Both the position numbers and the translations under genes were made by a program. From contig NZ_CADIJV010000007.1 of the NCBI RefSeq assembly GCF_902859765.1, forward strand, positions 1 through 64,000: 64,000 bases of DNA. Direction: 5' to 3'. Below are positions 18,489 to 28,500 of this stretch, piece after piece. The notes beneath the pieces were generated by a model, which searched no databases, had not been told where the DNA came from, and saw only the letters and a list, made by a program, of their open reading frames with translations. How positions within the stretch are numbered: the first letter of the stretch is position 1; each line of letters opens with the position of its first letter. The stretch comes from Achromobacter pulmonis. GTDB lineage: Bacteria; Pseudomonadota; Gammaproteobacteria; Burkholderiales; Burkholderiaceae_B.

Positions 18489-19670
18489 ATGTCTGATCCC
18501 ATCGTTATCGTGAGTGCCGTGCGCACCCCGCTGGCCGCCTTCCAGGGCGAATTTTCCACGCTGTCCGCCAATGAGCTGGGCGCCGTCGCCATCGGCGCCG
18601 CGCTCGAGCGCGCAGGCCTCAAGCCCGATCAGGTCGACGCGGTGCTGATGGGCAACGTGCTGCAGGCCGGCCAGGGCCAGGCCCCGGCGCGCCAGGCGTC
18701 CATCAAGGCGGGCATCCCGTCGTCGGTGGGCGCCATCACCGTGTCCAAGGTATGCGGCTCGGGCATGCAGGCTGCCATGCTGGCCCATGACGGCATCATC
18801 GCCGACACCTACGGCGTGGTGGTGGCCGGCGGCATGGAATCCATGACCAACGCGCCTTACCTGCTGACCAAGGCGCGCGGCGGCTATCGCGCCGGCCACG
18901 CCACCATGTACGACCACATGATGCTCGACGGCCTGGAAGACGCCTACCAGGTGGGCCGCGCCATGGGCACGTTCGGCGAGGACTGCGCCGCCAAGTACGG
19001 CTTCACCCGCGAGGAACAGGACACCTTCGCCATGGAATCGGTCTCGCGCGCGCAGAAGGCCGCCCGCGACGGCGTGCTGAAATGGGAAACCGTGCCCGTC
19101 ACCATCAAGTCCAAGAAGGGCGACACGGTGGTCGAGCAGGACGAGCGTCCGCAAAAGCTCAACGTCGAGAAGATTCCGACGCTCAAGCCGGCCTTCGCCG
19201 CCAACGGCACCATCACCGCCGCGTCCTCGTCGGGCAACGCCGACGGCGCCGCCGCGCTGGTGCTGATGCGCGAGTCCACCGCCAAGAAGCTCGGCTGCAA
19301 GCCCATCGCCCGCATCGTCGGCCATGCCAGCTTCGCGCAGGAACCCGAGTGGTTCACCACCGCCCCGGTCGGCGCGATCAAGAAGCTCTACGACAAGACC
19401 GGCTGGAAGACCGCCGACGTCGATCTGTTCGAGATCAACGAAGCCTTTGCCGCGGTCACCATGGCCGCCATGAAGGAACACGGCATCCCGCGCGACAAGG
19501 TCAACATCCACGGCGGCGCCTGCGCGGTCGGCCACCCGATCGGCGCTTCGGGCGCGCGCATCATGGTGTCGCTGCTGGGCGCGCTCAAGGCGACGCAAGG
19601 CAAGCGCGGCGTGGCGACGCTGTGCATTGGCGGCGGCGAGGCCACCGCGATCGCGCTGGAAATGGCCTGA
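18489..19670 (+). CDS. Acetyl-CoA C-acetyltransferase (biosynthetic-type thiolase)
   Basis: 393 residues; ATG at 18489 after AAGGAG. A canonical thiolase: nucleophilic Cys in SKVCGSGMQA, the GGMESMTNAPYL loop, EINEAFAAV, GGACAVGHPIGASG, and the second catalytic Cys in LCIGGGEATA. It catalyses reversible condensation of two acetyl-CoA to acetoacetyl-CoA, feeding PHB/ketone metabolism or acting in beta-oxidation. The start is 43 nt after the PPTase stop, but the strong ribosome binding site and housekeeping character suggest an independent role. It is clearly different from the SCP2-like thiolase at 11063. Confidence 0.92.
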   Translation: MSDPIVIVSAVRTPLAAFQGEFSTLSANELGAVAIGAALERAGLKPDQVDAVLMGNVLQAGQGQAPARQASIKAGIPSSVGAITVSKVCGSGMQAAMLAHDGIIADTYGVVVAGGMESMTNAPYLLTKARGGYRAGHATMYDHMMLDGLEDAYQVGRAMGTFGEDCAAKYGFTREEQDTFAMESVSRAQKAARDGVLKWETVPVTIKSKKGDTVVEQDERPQKLNVEKIPTLKPAFAANGTITAASSSGNADGAAALVLMRESTAKKLGCKPIARIVGHASFAQEPEWFTTAPVGAIKKLYDKTGWKTADVDLFEINEAFAAVTMAAMKEHGIPRDKVNIHGGACAVGHPIGASGARIMVSLLGALKATQGKRGVATLCIGGGEATAIALEMA

Positions 19671-19894
19671 AGCGGCGCGCCCCGGGCGGGGCGGGCCTGA
19701 AAAATGGTCACGCCCCCGTTTGCAGACGTCACTGAATTGCGCGCAAACGTATCCGCGGCGCCCCCGGCGCCGCCCTGCCGCGCCGGGCCACCCCACAGTG
19801 GCCCGCCGACACAGGAAAACACATTGCGAAACTTGAAGCCTCCCCGCCAGCGTTGCGATCATGGCCGGACACACATCCGGAACAAGGAGGTTTC

Positions 19895-20302
19895 ATGCAG
19901 CGTTCCAAAACCGCAATCCTATCGGCCCTCATGGTGACGGCCGCGCTGTCCGCCGCGCCCGTCCTGGCGGCGCAGAACGCCCCCGCCGGCCAGGCACAAT
20001 CACAGGCGCCGATGGCGCCGGCCGCCGCGCAGCCCACCGACCAGCAGTTGCAGCGCTTCGCCTCGGCATCGCAGAAGGTCTCGGGCGTGGTGAACGAGTA
20101 CCGTCCCAAGGTCGACGCCGCCAAGACCGATGCCGACAAACAAAAGGTGATCCAGGAGGCCGACGCCAAGATGGTCAAGCTGGTGCGGGCCGATGGCCTG
20201 TCGGTCGAGGAGTTCAACGGCATCGGCCGCGCCGTGCAGCAGAACCCGCAGGTCAAGCAGCGCCTGATGAACATGGGCCAGGCCGGCGCCGCCACGCAGT
20301 AA
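19895..20302 (+). CDS. Secreted DUF4168-family protein
   Basis: 135 residues; ATG at 19895 preceded by AAGGAGG. A Sec signal peptide (residues 1-25, ending in APVLAAQ) is followed by an Ala/Gln/Pro-rich linker and a helical DUF4168-like domain (about 48-130) containing LQRFASASQKV and DADKQKVIQEADAKM. The function is unknown; the family is periplasmic and often linked to stress or envelope genes. It stands alone between the thiolase and the GST. Confidence 0.75.
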   Translation: MQRSKTAILSALMVTAALSAAPVLAAQNAPAGQAQSQAPMAPAAAQPTDQQLQRFASASQKVSGVVNEYRPKVDAAKTDADKQKVIQEADAKMVKLVRADGLSVEEFNGIGRAVQQNPQVKQRLMNMGQAGAATQ

Positions 20303-20424
20303 GCGCCGCGCGCGCCGGCATGGCCGCGCCCGGCCGGCCGGCGCTCGCGGCCGCGCCGCCATCGGAGGTATCCTAGAGCGCTGTCCCCAGGCCCGGGGCC
20401 TCTTCCTCCAAGGAGCGCGGCATC

Positions 20425-21123
20425 TTGACATCCGATCTCATCCTCTACGACCTGGCCGGCGCCGACCCGACGCTGCGCTTCAGTCCGCATTGCTGGAAAA
20501 CGCACATGGCGCTGGCCCACAAGGGCCTGGACGCCAAGACAGTGCCCTGGCGCTTCACCGACAAGGAAGCGATCGAATTCTCGGGCCAGAAACTGGTGCC
20601 GGTGCTGGTGCACGGCGAGCACGTGGTCAGCGATTCCTGGCAGATCGCCTGTTACCTGGAAGACACCTTCCCCGACCGTCCGTCGCTGTTCGGCGGCGAC
20701 ACCGGCCGCGCCCTGAGCCTGTTCGCCAACAGCTGGGCCGACACCACCCTGGTGCCGACGCTGGCGCGGCTGCTGCTGCCGGAAATCCACGCGCTGATCG
20801 ACGCCAAGGACAAGGACTACTTCCGCCACACGCGCGAAAAGCGCTTCGGCCCGCTCGAAGACCTGCCCGCCTCGCGCGACGAACAGCTCGCGGCCTTGCG
20901 CGCATCGCTGCTGCCGCTGCGCCAGATGCTGGCGCGGCAGCCATACCTGGCCGGCACGCAGCCGGCCTACGCGGACTATGCGGTATTCGGTTTCTTCATG
21001 TGGGCGCGCTGCACCAGCGCGCTGGAACTGCTGGCGGACGACGATCCGGTGGCCGCGTGGCGCGAGCGGCTGCTCGACGCCCATGGCGGGCTGGCGCGTC
21101 AGGCGCCGGTGGCGGCGGCGTAA
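20425..21123 (+). CDS. Glutathione S-transferase family protein, TTG start
   Basis: 232 residues. The start is TTG at 20425, 9 nt after AAGGAG; no ATG lies nearby before the thioredoxin-like fold begins. Residues 5-85 form the N-terminal glutathione-binding domain (RFSPHCWKTHMALAHKG, LVPVLV, SDSWQIACYLEDTFP), and the remainder is the helical C-terminal domain. Such proteins conjugate or reduce electrophiles or isomerise ring-cleavage products. No neighbouring pathway fixes the substrate. Confidence 0.82.
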   Translation: MTSDLILYDLAGADPTLRFSPHCWKTHMALAHKGLDAKTVPWRFTDKEAIEFSGQKLVPVLVHGEHVVSDSWQIACYLEDTFPDRPSLFGGDTGRALSLFANSWADTTLVPTLARLLLPEIHALIDAKDKDYFRHTREKRFGPLEDLPASRDEQLAALRASLLPLRQMLARQPYLAGTQPAYADYAVFGFFMWARCTSALELLADDDPVAAWRERLLDAHGGLARQAPVAAA

Positions 21124-21198
21124 CCGGATACCCGCAGGCGGGCACCCGCCGGCGCCAGGCGCTGGCCGCCCCGGCGGGCAGCCACGCCAGGGCGCGGC

Positions 21199-21956
21199 TC
21201 AGGTCTTCAGGCGATAGCCGGTCTTGAAGATCCAGCGCACCACCACCAGGCAGATGGCCAGAAACACCAGCGTCATGGCGACGCTGACGGTGACGTTCAC
21301 GTCGGCCACGCCATAGAACGCCCAGCGAAAACCGCTGACCAGGTAAACCACCGGATTGAACAGCGTCACCGCCTGCCAGAACGGCGGCAGCATCTTGATG
21401 GAATAGAACGTGCCGCCCAGGAAGGTCAGCGGCGTGATGATCATCAGCGGAATGATCTGCAGCTTCTCGAAGCCGTCGGCCCAGACGCCGATGATGAAGC
21501 CGAACAGGCTGAAGGTGACGGCCGTAAGCAGCAGGAAGCCCAGCATCCAGAACGGATGCGCGATCTCGAACGGCACGAACAGACGCGCCGTGGCCAGCAT
21601 GATCAGCCCCAGGATGATGGACTTGCTGGCCGCCGCCCCGACATAGCCGGCCACGATCTCCAGGTACGAAATGGGCGCCGAGTGGATCTCATAGATGGTG
21701 CCCGAAAAGCGCGGCATGTAAATGCCGAACGAGGCGTTGGCCACGCTCTGGGTCAGCAGCGACAGCATGATCAGGCCGGGCACGATGAAGGCGCCGTAGC
21801 TGACGCCGTCGATCTGCACCATGTGCGAACCGATGGCCGAGCCGAACACCACGAAGTACAGGGAAGTGGAAATGACCGGCGACAGCACGCTCTGCATCAG
21901 GGTGCGCCAGGCGCGGGCCATTTCGAAGCGATAGATGGCGCGGATTGCGTAGAAAT

Positions 21957-21960
<4 letters not shown>
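21199..21960 (-). CDS. yadH: ABC-2 type exporter permease (YadH-like)
   Basis: 253 residues with six membrane segments and the ABC-2 signature near the third segment ([19 protein letters not shown]). The ATG at 21960 overlaps the stop of the ATP-binding gene (ATGA), so the two are translationally coupled. Together they match the E. coli YadG/YadH pair, an ABC exporter of undetermined substrate. Length and topology are normal. Confidence 0.88.
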
Positions 21961-22880
<920 letters not shown>

Positions 22881-22986
22881 TCTTGCTCCCGGCGTGGTGG
22901 TCAGCCGCTGATTTTACCCCTCGGGCGCGGGCGGCTTGTTCGGGCTGGCGGAACGGTGTGTTTGGAAAATGCAATAAATGGGACCG

Positions 22987-23010
22987 CCTGCCTTACACTT
23001 CGCTGGCAGG
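22987..23010. promoter_or_regulatory. Inverted repeat CCTGCC-N12-GGCAGG upstream of the kinase gene
   Basis: Six-base arms flank TTACACTTCGCT, which contains a TACACT -10-like hexamer, in the 194-bp divergent region between the ABC exporter and the histidine kinase. It could be an operator for either side. No separate -35 was recognised. Confidence 0.3.
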
Positions 23011-23074
23011 ACAATAACAGGGCGGAATACGCCCACATACCGGGGAGCCGGGCCCTCCAGGCCCGCCATAAGGC

Positions 23075-24238
23075 ATGTTCGCGGATCTGAAACACCTGTC
23101 ACACCACGCCGCCTGGCGCCGCCAGCTGGAAATGCTGCTGGAATCAGCCGGCGAAGGCATCTATGGCATCGACCTGCGCGGCCGCTGCATTTTCATCAAT
23201 GGCGCCGGGGCCGCCATGCTGGGCTACACCCCGGACGAGGTGGTGGGCCGCAATATGCACTACCTGATCCACCATTCGCACGCCGACCGCACCTTGATGC
23301 CGGTACACGACTGCCGCATTTTCAACGCTTTCCGCGACGGCCGCGGCGAACGGGTGGACGACGAGGTGCTGTGGCGGCGCGACGGCTCGTGCTTCGACGC
23401 CCAGTACGCGTCGTACCCCATCCGCAACGAGCAGGAAGTGGTGGGGGCCGTAGTGACTTTCTCCGACATCACCGCGCGCAAACGCATCGAGCGCGAACTG
23501 CATGCCACCCGGGCGCTGCTGGAAGCGCGGGTGGACGCGCGCACGGCCGAACTGAGCGCCGCCCATGAATCGCTGCGGCGCCTGTCCTCGCACCTGAGCA
23601 CGCTGCGCGAACAGGAGCGGGCCCATATCGCCCGCAACATCCACGACGACCTGGGCGCCTCGTTCACCGCGCTGCAACTGGACCTGAACTGGCTGCGCCG
23701 GCAACTTGCGGCGCAACCCCCGCTGCAGGCGCACCTGGACCGGATGCTGGAAGTCACGCAGGTGGCGATGGACGCCACCCGCCGCATCCTGAACGACCTG
23801 CGGCCGGTAGTGCTGGACCACCTGGGCCTGTGGGCGGCGCTGGAAACCCTGCTGCAGGACCTGCAGGCCCGCAGCGGCCTGCAGTGCCGCTACCTGTGCC
23901 CCCCCGATACCGAATGCCGACGGCTGGCGCCGGCAGCCGAAATCGCCGTCTACCGCATCGTGCAGGAACTGCTGACCAATGTGCAGCGCCACGCACGGGC
24001 CCGCAGCGTCAGCGTCAGCGCGGTCTGGGGCGACGATGGACTGCTGCTGGCGGTGGAGGACGACGGCGTCGGCATGGCGCTGCCGCAGACGCGGCAGACC
24101 TTCGGCATCCTGGGCATGCGCGAGCGGGCCCGCGCCATCGGCGGCGAGCTGGAACTGGACAGCGCGCCCGGCGCCGGCATGCGCGCCCGCCTGCGGCTGA
24201 ACCCGCCCTTGACCGGAGCGTCCTCGTCATGCCCTTGA
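23075..24238 (+). CDS. PAS-domain sensor histidine kinase (HisKA_3/NarX-like)
   Basis: 387 residues without membrane segments, so cytoplasmic. Residues 20-140 form a PAS domain (IYGIDLRGRCIFINGAG, FSDITARKR), followed by a coiled coil (about 145-190). The HisKA_3 dimerisation domain carries the phospho-acceptor His in ARNIHDDLGASFTALQLDL. The C-terminal ATPase has N-box ELLTNVQRHA and G-box EDDGVGMA plus TFGILGMRERA. The downstream regulator starts inside its last codons. Its position before the cyn operon suggests control of cyanate metabolism; the signal is unknown. Confidence 0.88.
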   Translation: MFADLKHLSHHAAWRRQLEMLLESAGEGIYGIDLRGRCIFINGAGAAMLGYTPDEVVGRNMHYLIHHSHADRTLMPVHDCRIFNAFRDGRGERVDDEVLWRRDGSCFDAQYASYPIRNEQEVVGAVVTFSDITARKRIERELHATRALLEARVDARTAELSAAHESLRRLSSHLSTLREQERAHIARNIHDDLGASFTALQLDLNWLRRQLAAQPPLQAHLDRMLEVTQVAMDATRRILNDLRPVVLDHLGLWAALETLLQDLQARSGLQCRYLCPPDTECRRLAPAAEIAVYRIVQELLTNVQRHARARSVSVSAVWGDDGLLLAVEDDGVGMALPQTRQTFGILGMRERARAIGGELELDSAPGAGMRARLRLNPPLTGASSSCP

Positions 24239-24867
24239 ACCTGCTAATCGTCGACGACCACCTGATCATCCGCCGTGGCCTGGCCCGCATCCTGCAGGAA
24301 GACCCGCGGATCGGCGCGGTGACCGAAGCCGCTGACGCCCCGGCCGCCCTGCGCGCGCTGCGCCAGGACCGTTATAACGCGATGGTGCTGGACGTGGCGC
24401 TGGGCGAGCGCGACGGTCTGGACATGCTCAAGACAGTGCGCGCCGACCATCCGGCGCTGGGCGTGGTCATGCTGTCGGTCTATCCCGAATCGCAATTCGC
24501 GGTGCGGGCCCTGCGCGCGGGCGCCCATGCCTACCTGAACAAGGGCTGCGACCCGGACGAACTGCTCGCCGCGCTGGTCAACGCCGCCGCCGGCAGGATG
24601 TATGTCACCGGCCCGGTCGCCGAGCTGCTGGCGCACACCGTGCGCCAGGACAGCACCCGCCCGCCGCATGAACTGCTGTCCAACCGCGAATTCCAGGTGC
24701 TGCAACTGCTGGTGGCCGGCAAATCGGTATCGGCCATCGGCGAGCAACTGGCGCTGTCGGTGAACACCATTTCCACCTACCGCGCACGGGTCTTCGAGAA
24801 ACTCGGCGTGCGCACGCTGGTCGAACTGGTGGCCTACGCCAACACGCACCAGCTGGGTGCCCGCTGA
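24229..24867 (+). CDS. NarL/FixJ-type response regulator
   Basis: 212 residues; the ATG at 24229 overlaps the kinase stop by 10 nt, indicating translational coupling. The receiver domain (1-120) has the acidic pair IVDDH, the phospho-acceptor Asp in AMVLDVALG and the switch Lys in LNKGCD. The LuxR-type helix-turn-helix (about 148-205) contains LSNREFQVLQLLVAGKS and VNTISTYRARVFEKL. It is likely to bind the inverted repeat at 24903-24922 and control cynA onward. Confidence 0.9.
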   Translation: MPLNLLIVDDHLIIRRGLARILQEDPRIGAVTEAADAPAALRALRQDRYNAMVLDVALGERDGLDMLKTVRADHPALGVVMLSVYPESQFAVRALRAGAHAYLNKGCDPDELLAALVNAAAGRMYVTGPVAELLAHTVRQDSTRPPHELLSNREFQVLQLLVAGKSVSAIGEQLALSVNTISTYRARVFEKLGVRTLVELVAYANTHQLGAR

Positions 24868-24902
24868 GCCATCACGCACCACCCTGGCGCAGGCCACGCA
24901 CT

Positions 24903-24922
24903 GTGTAGTTGGCGCACTACAC
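24903..24922. promoter_or_regulatory. Perfect inverted repeat GTGTAGT-N6-ACTACAC in the cyn promoter region
   Basis: Seven-base arms (24903-24909 and 24916-24922) flank TGGCGC, 36 bp after the regulator stop and 77 bp before the cynA ATG. The dyad is what a NarL/FixJ-type dimer would bind, and the adjacent gene encodes such a protein. This is the best candidate operator for the cyanate operon. Confidence 0.55.
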
Positions 24923-24998
24923 GCATATCGTCGAACCGGCGATAGCGCGCAGGCACGGCCGGCGCCAAGATGGGGGCATTCCCAAACCGGAGGCTCCC

Positions 24999-26372
24999 AT
25001 GTCCCTGTTCAGCAATCCGTTCGACCCCGGCAGCCGCCTGGCCTGCGGCTGCGGTCGCCACGCGTCCCGCGCCGAGCACGAGCGCGCCGCGCGGACGGCG
25101 GCCCCTGACGCCACCCTGGCGCACGCGGCCGACAACGCAGTGGAAAACGCCGTCATGCGCGCCCTGTTCCCCCAGGATGCGCTGCGGCGCCGCTTTCTGC
25201 GCGCGGTGGGCAGCGGCACCGCCATGGCGGCGGTCGCCGCGCTGTTCCCGCTGGCTGCCGCCAAGGAGGCCTTCGCGCAGTCCACCGGCCCGCTCGAAAA
25301 ACGCAAGCTGAAGGTGGGTTTCATTCCCATCACCTGCGCCACGCCCATCATCATGGCGCATCCCATGGGCTTCTACGGCAAGCAGGGCCTGGATGTGGAG
25401 GTGGTGAAGACGGCAGGCTGGGCGCTGATCCGCGACAAAGCCATGTCCGGCGAATACGACGCCGCCCACATGCTGTCGCCGATGCCGCTGGCCATCTCGC
25501 TGGGGGCAGGCGCCAGCCGCCCGCAGCCCTGGACCATGCCGGCCGTCGAGAACATCAACGGCCAGGCCATCACGCTGGCCATGAAGCACAAGAACCGGCG
25601 CGACCCGAAGGACTGGAAAGGCTTCAAGTTCGCCGTGCCGTTCGACTATTCCATGCACAACTACCTGCTGCGCTATTACCTGGCCGAGCACGGCATCGAT
25701 CCCGACACCGATGTGCAGATCCGGTCGGTGCCCCCGCCGGAGATGGTGGCCAACCTGCGCGCGGACAATATCGACGGATTTCTCGCGCCCGACCCGGTCA
25801 ACCAGCGCGCGGTATATGACGGCGTGGGCTTCATCCACACGCTGTCCAAGGCGATCTGGGATGGCCATCCGTGTTGCGCCTTTTCCGCCAGCCGTGAGTT
25901 CGTCACCACCCAGCCCAATACCTACCAGGCGCTGCTCAAGGCCATTATCGAAGCCACCGCCTACGCCCGCGCCCCGGCCCATCGCAAGGAAATCGCCAGC
26001 GCCATCGCCACGCCCAACTACCTGAACCAGCCGGTCACAGTGGTCGAACAGGTGCTCACCGGCACCTATGCCGACGGCCTGGGCAACGTGCTGTCGGACC
26101 CCGAGCGCATCGACTTCGATCCGATGCCCTGGGGCTCGTTCGCGGTGTGGATCCTGACGCAGATGAAGCGCTGGGGCCAGATAAAAGGCGAGGTGGACTA
26201 CCAGAAGGTCGCCAACGAAGTTTTCCTGGCAACCGACGCGCTGCGCCTGATGCGCGAGGCCGGCTTGACGCCGCCCGCCGAAAGCGCCAAGACCTTCAGC
26301 GTGATGGGCAAGCCGTTCGACGCCAGCCAGCCCGAGGCCTACCTGGCCAGCTTCAAGATCCGGAGGACTTGA
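24999..26372 (+). CDS. cynA: Cyanate/nitrate-type ABC transporter substrate-binding protein
   Basis: 457 residues; ATG at 24999 after CCGGAGG. The N-terminus is long, then RRRFLRAVGSGTAMAAVAAL gives a Tat-type signal with cleavage near AAAKEAFAQ, as in NrtA-like proteins. The mature part matches the NrtA/CynA/CmpA family (VGFIPITCATPIIMAHPMGF, FDYSMHNYLLRYYLAEHGID). Family members bind nitrate, bicarbonate or cyanate. The cyanase gene at the end of the operon makes cyanate the likely ligand. The stop overlaps the permease start (TGATG). Confidence 0.85.
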   Translation: MSLFSNPFDPGSRLACGCGRHASRAEHERAARTAAPDATLAHAADNAVENAVMRALFPQDALRRRFLRAVGSGTAMAAVAALFPLAAAKEAFAQSTGPLEKRKLKVGFIPITCATPIIMAHPMGFYGKQGLDVEVVKTAGWALIRDKAMSGEYDAAHMLSPMPLAISLGAGASRPQPWTMPAVENINGQAITLAMKHKNRRDPKDWKGFKFAVPFDYSMHNYLLRYYLAEHGIDPDTDVQIRSVPPPEMVANLRADNIDGFLAPDPVNQRAVYDGVGFIHTLSKAIWDGHPCCAFSASREFVTTQPNTYQALLKAIIEATAYARAPAHRKEIASAIATPNYLNQPVTVVEQVLTGTYADGLGNVLSDPERIDFDPMPWGSFAVWILTQMKRWGQIKGEVDYQKVANEVFLATDALRLMREAGLTPPAESAKTFSVMGKPFDASQPEAYLASFKIRRT

Positions 26373-27214
26373 TGCAGGCGCAGCAACCCTGGCGCGCCAC
26401 CGGCCTTTCCGTCGCGCTGTTCCTGACGTTCCTGCTGATCTGGCACGTCGCCACCCGCCCCGCCGAAGGCACCGTGACGGTCGATCCGGCCTACGCGGCG
26501 CTGGTCGGCAGCGCCGCCGCCAGCGGTTCGGCGACGCCTTTCCCCGGTCCCGCCGAGGTCGGCGCCAAGCTGTGGCAGCACCTGCGCGATCCGTTCTACG
26601 ATCGCGGCCCGAACGACAAGGGCATCGGCGTGCAATTGGCGTATTCGGTGGCGCGGGTGCTGACCGGCTTCCTGCTGGCGGCGCTGGTGGCGATTCCGCT
26701 GGGCTTCCTGGTCGGCATGTCCCGCATGGTCCACCGCGCCGTCGATCCGTTCATCCAGGTGCTCAAGCCGATCTCGCCGCTGGCCTGGATGCCGCTGGCG
26801 CTCTATACCATCAAGGATGCCAATACCTCGGCCATCTTCGTGATTTTCATCTGCTCGCTCTGGCCGATGCTGGCGAACACGGCCTTCGGCGTGGCCAGCG
26901 TACGGCAGGATTGGCTGAATGTGGCGCGCACGCTGGAGGTCTCGCGCCTGCGAACCGCGCTGCGGGTCATCCTGCCGGCGGCCGCGCCCACCATCATGAC
27001 CGGCATGCGCATCTCGGTCGGTATCGCCTGGCTGGTGATCGTGGCCGCGGAAATGCTGATTGGCGGCACCGGCATCGGCTATTTCGTCTGGAACGAGTGG
27101 AACAACCTTTCCATCGCCAACATCATCTGCGCCATCCTGTTCATCGGCCTGATCGGCATGCTGCTGGACACCCTGCTGGCGCGCGCCACGCGGCTCGTCA
27201 GCTATCGGGAGTGA
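26372..27214 (+). CDS. cynB: Cyanate ABC transporter permease
   Basis: 280 residues with about six membrane segments and the binding-protein-dependent permease signature (RTALRVILPAAAPTIMTGMR). It belongs to the NrtB/TauC/SsuC group. The ATG overlaps the cynA stop by one base, so translation is coupled. It forms the channel for the substrate delivered by CynA. Confidence 0.87.
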   Translation: MQAQQPWRATGLSVALFLTFLLIWHVATRPAEGTVTVDPAYAALVGSAAASGSATPFPGPAEVGAKLWQHLRDPFYDRGPNDKGIGVQLAYSVARVLTGFLLAALVAIPLGFLVGMSRMVHRAVDPFIQVLKPISPLAWMPLALYTIKDANTSAIFVIFICSLWPMLANTAFGVASVRQDWLNVARTLEVSRLRTALRVILPAAAPTIMTGMRISVGIAWLVIVAAEMLIGGTGIGYFVWNEWNNLSIANIICAILFIGLIGMLLDTLLARATRLVSYRE

Positions 27215-27219
27215 ACACC

Positions 27220-28014
27220 ATGAGCCCCCCCTTTCTGCAAGTGCAGGCGCTGGCCAAGCGCTATCCCGGACGCAACGGCCAGGCAAGCGCGCCGGTGTTC
27301 GAGCACATCGGCTTCGATATCGCGCAAGGGCAATTCGTCTGCGTCATCGGCCACTCGGGCTGCGGCAAAACCACCATCCTCAATATCCTGGCGGGCATCG
27401 ACGAGGCCAGCGAGGGCGTGGTCATCATGGACGGCCGCGAAATCGCCGGGCCGTCCCTGTCGCGCGGCGTGGTGTTCCAGGCGCACGCCCTGCTGCCCTG
27501 GTTGAGCGCATTGCAGAACGTCGAATTCGGCGTGCGTTCGCGCTGGCCGCAATACTCCCGGACCCAGGCGCGCGAACACAGCCTGCGCTACCTGGACATG
27601 GTCGGCCTGGCCCATGCCGCCGACAAGAAGCCCTGCGAACTGTCGGGCGGCATGAAACAGCGCGTGGGTATCGCCCGGGCCTTCGCCATTCAGCCGCGCA
27701 TGCTATTGCTGGATGAGCCCTTCGGCGCGCTCGACGCGCTGACCCGCGGCACCATCCAGGACGAACTGCGCGCCATTGTGCAGGAAACGCGCCAGACGGT
27801 ATTCATGATCACGCACGACGTGGACGAAGCCATCCTGCTGTCCGACCGCATCCTGCTGATGAGCGCGGCCCCCCACGCCCGCATCGCCGAGTCCGTCGAC
27901 GTGGACCTGCCGCGCGGCCGGACCCGCGCCAGCCTGCACCACGAGCCGCGCTACTACGAAATCCGCAACCATCTCGTCGACTTCCTGGTCGACAAGGCTT
28001 CCCACAAGGAGTGA
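27220..28014 (+). CDS. cynD: Cyanate ABC transporter ATP-binding protein
   Basis: 264 residues: Walker A GHSGCGKTT, signature LSGGMKQRVGIARA, Walker B MLLLDEPFGALDAL, switch His in MITHDVDEA. This is the NrtD/SsuB-type ATPase. It starts 5 nt after the permease stop and ends 6 nt before cynS, in a tight four-gene operon. Confidence 0.89.
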   Translation: MSPPFLQVQALAKRYPGRNGQASAPVFEHIGFDIAQGQFVCVIGHSGCGKTTILNILAGIDEASEGVVIMDGREIAGPSLSRGVVFQAHALLPWLSALQNVEFGVRSRWPQYSRTQAREHSLRYLDMVGLAHAADKKPCELSGGMKQRVGIARAFAIQPRMLLLDEPFGALDALTRGTIQDELRAIVQETRQTVFMITHDVDEAILLSDRILLMSAAPHARIAESVDVDLPRGRTRASLHHEPRYYEIRNHLVDFLVDKASHKE

Positions 28015-28020
28015 ATCCCC

Positions 28021-28467
28021 ATGATGTCCCGCGCCGAAGTCACCGAACTGATTGTCACCCGCCGCCTCGAAAAGAAACTCTCCTGGGCCGCCATCGCCGA
28101 GGCCGTGGGCCAGAGCAAGGAGTGGACCACGGCCGCGCTGTTGGGCCAGATGACCATGACCGAAACCCAGGCCCAGGCTGCCGCCCGCCTGCTGGACCTG
28201 CCCGCCGACGCCGTGACCCAGTTGCAGATGGTGCCGTACAAGGGCTCGCTGCCCACCACGGTGCCGACCGATCCGCTGATCTACCGCTTCTATGAACTGG
28301 TCAATGTCTACGGCAGCACCTTCAAGGCGCTGATCCACGAGGAATTCGGCGATGGCATCATGAGCGCCATCGACTTCAAGATGGATCTGGCGCGCGAGTC
28401 CGACCCCAAGGGCGACCGGGTGCAGATCGTGATGAGCGGCAAATTCCTGCCGTACAAGATGTACTGA
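28021..28467 (+). CDS. cynS: Cyanate hydratase (cyanase)
   Basis: 148 residues (147 if the second ATG is used), slightly shorter than the 156-residue E. coli enzyme. The N-terminal helix-turn-helix-like dimerisation domain is followed by the decamer-forming catalytic domain. The catalytic Arg and Glu are in YRFYELVNVYGS and the catalytic Ser in GDGIMSAIDFKM. It converts cyanate and bicarbonate to ammonia and CO2, giving detoxification and a nitrogen source. Last gene of cynABDS, with AAGGAG upstream. Confidence 0.96.
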   Translation: MMSRAEVTELIVTRRLEKKLSWAAIAEAVGQSKEWTTAALLGQMTMTETQAQAAARLLDLPADAVTQLQMVPYKGSLPTTVPTDPLIYRFYELVNVYGSTFKALIHEEFGDGIMSAIDFKMDLARESDPKGDRVQIVMSGKFLPYKMY

Positions 28468-28500
28468 CGCGGCCCGGATTGGCGCACCGGCCCGCCGGCG

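Noticed and set aside
18456-19874. Minus-strand open frame opposite the acetyl-CoA acetyltransferase
   Set aside because: Compositional shadow of a canonical thiolase gene.
28468-28500. GC-rich imperfect inverted repeat between cynS and pdxY as a bidirectional terminator
   Set aside because: The outer TGACGC/GCGTCA arms pair but the inner stem is imperfect and there is no T-run.
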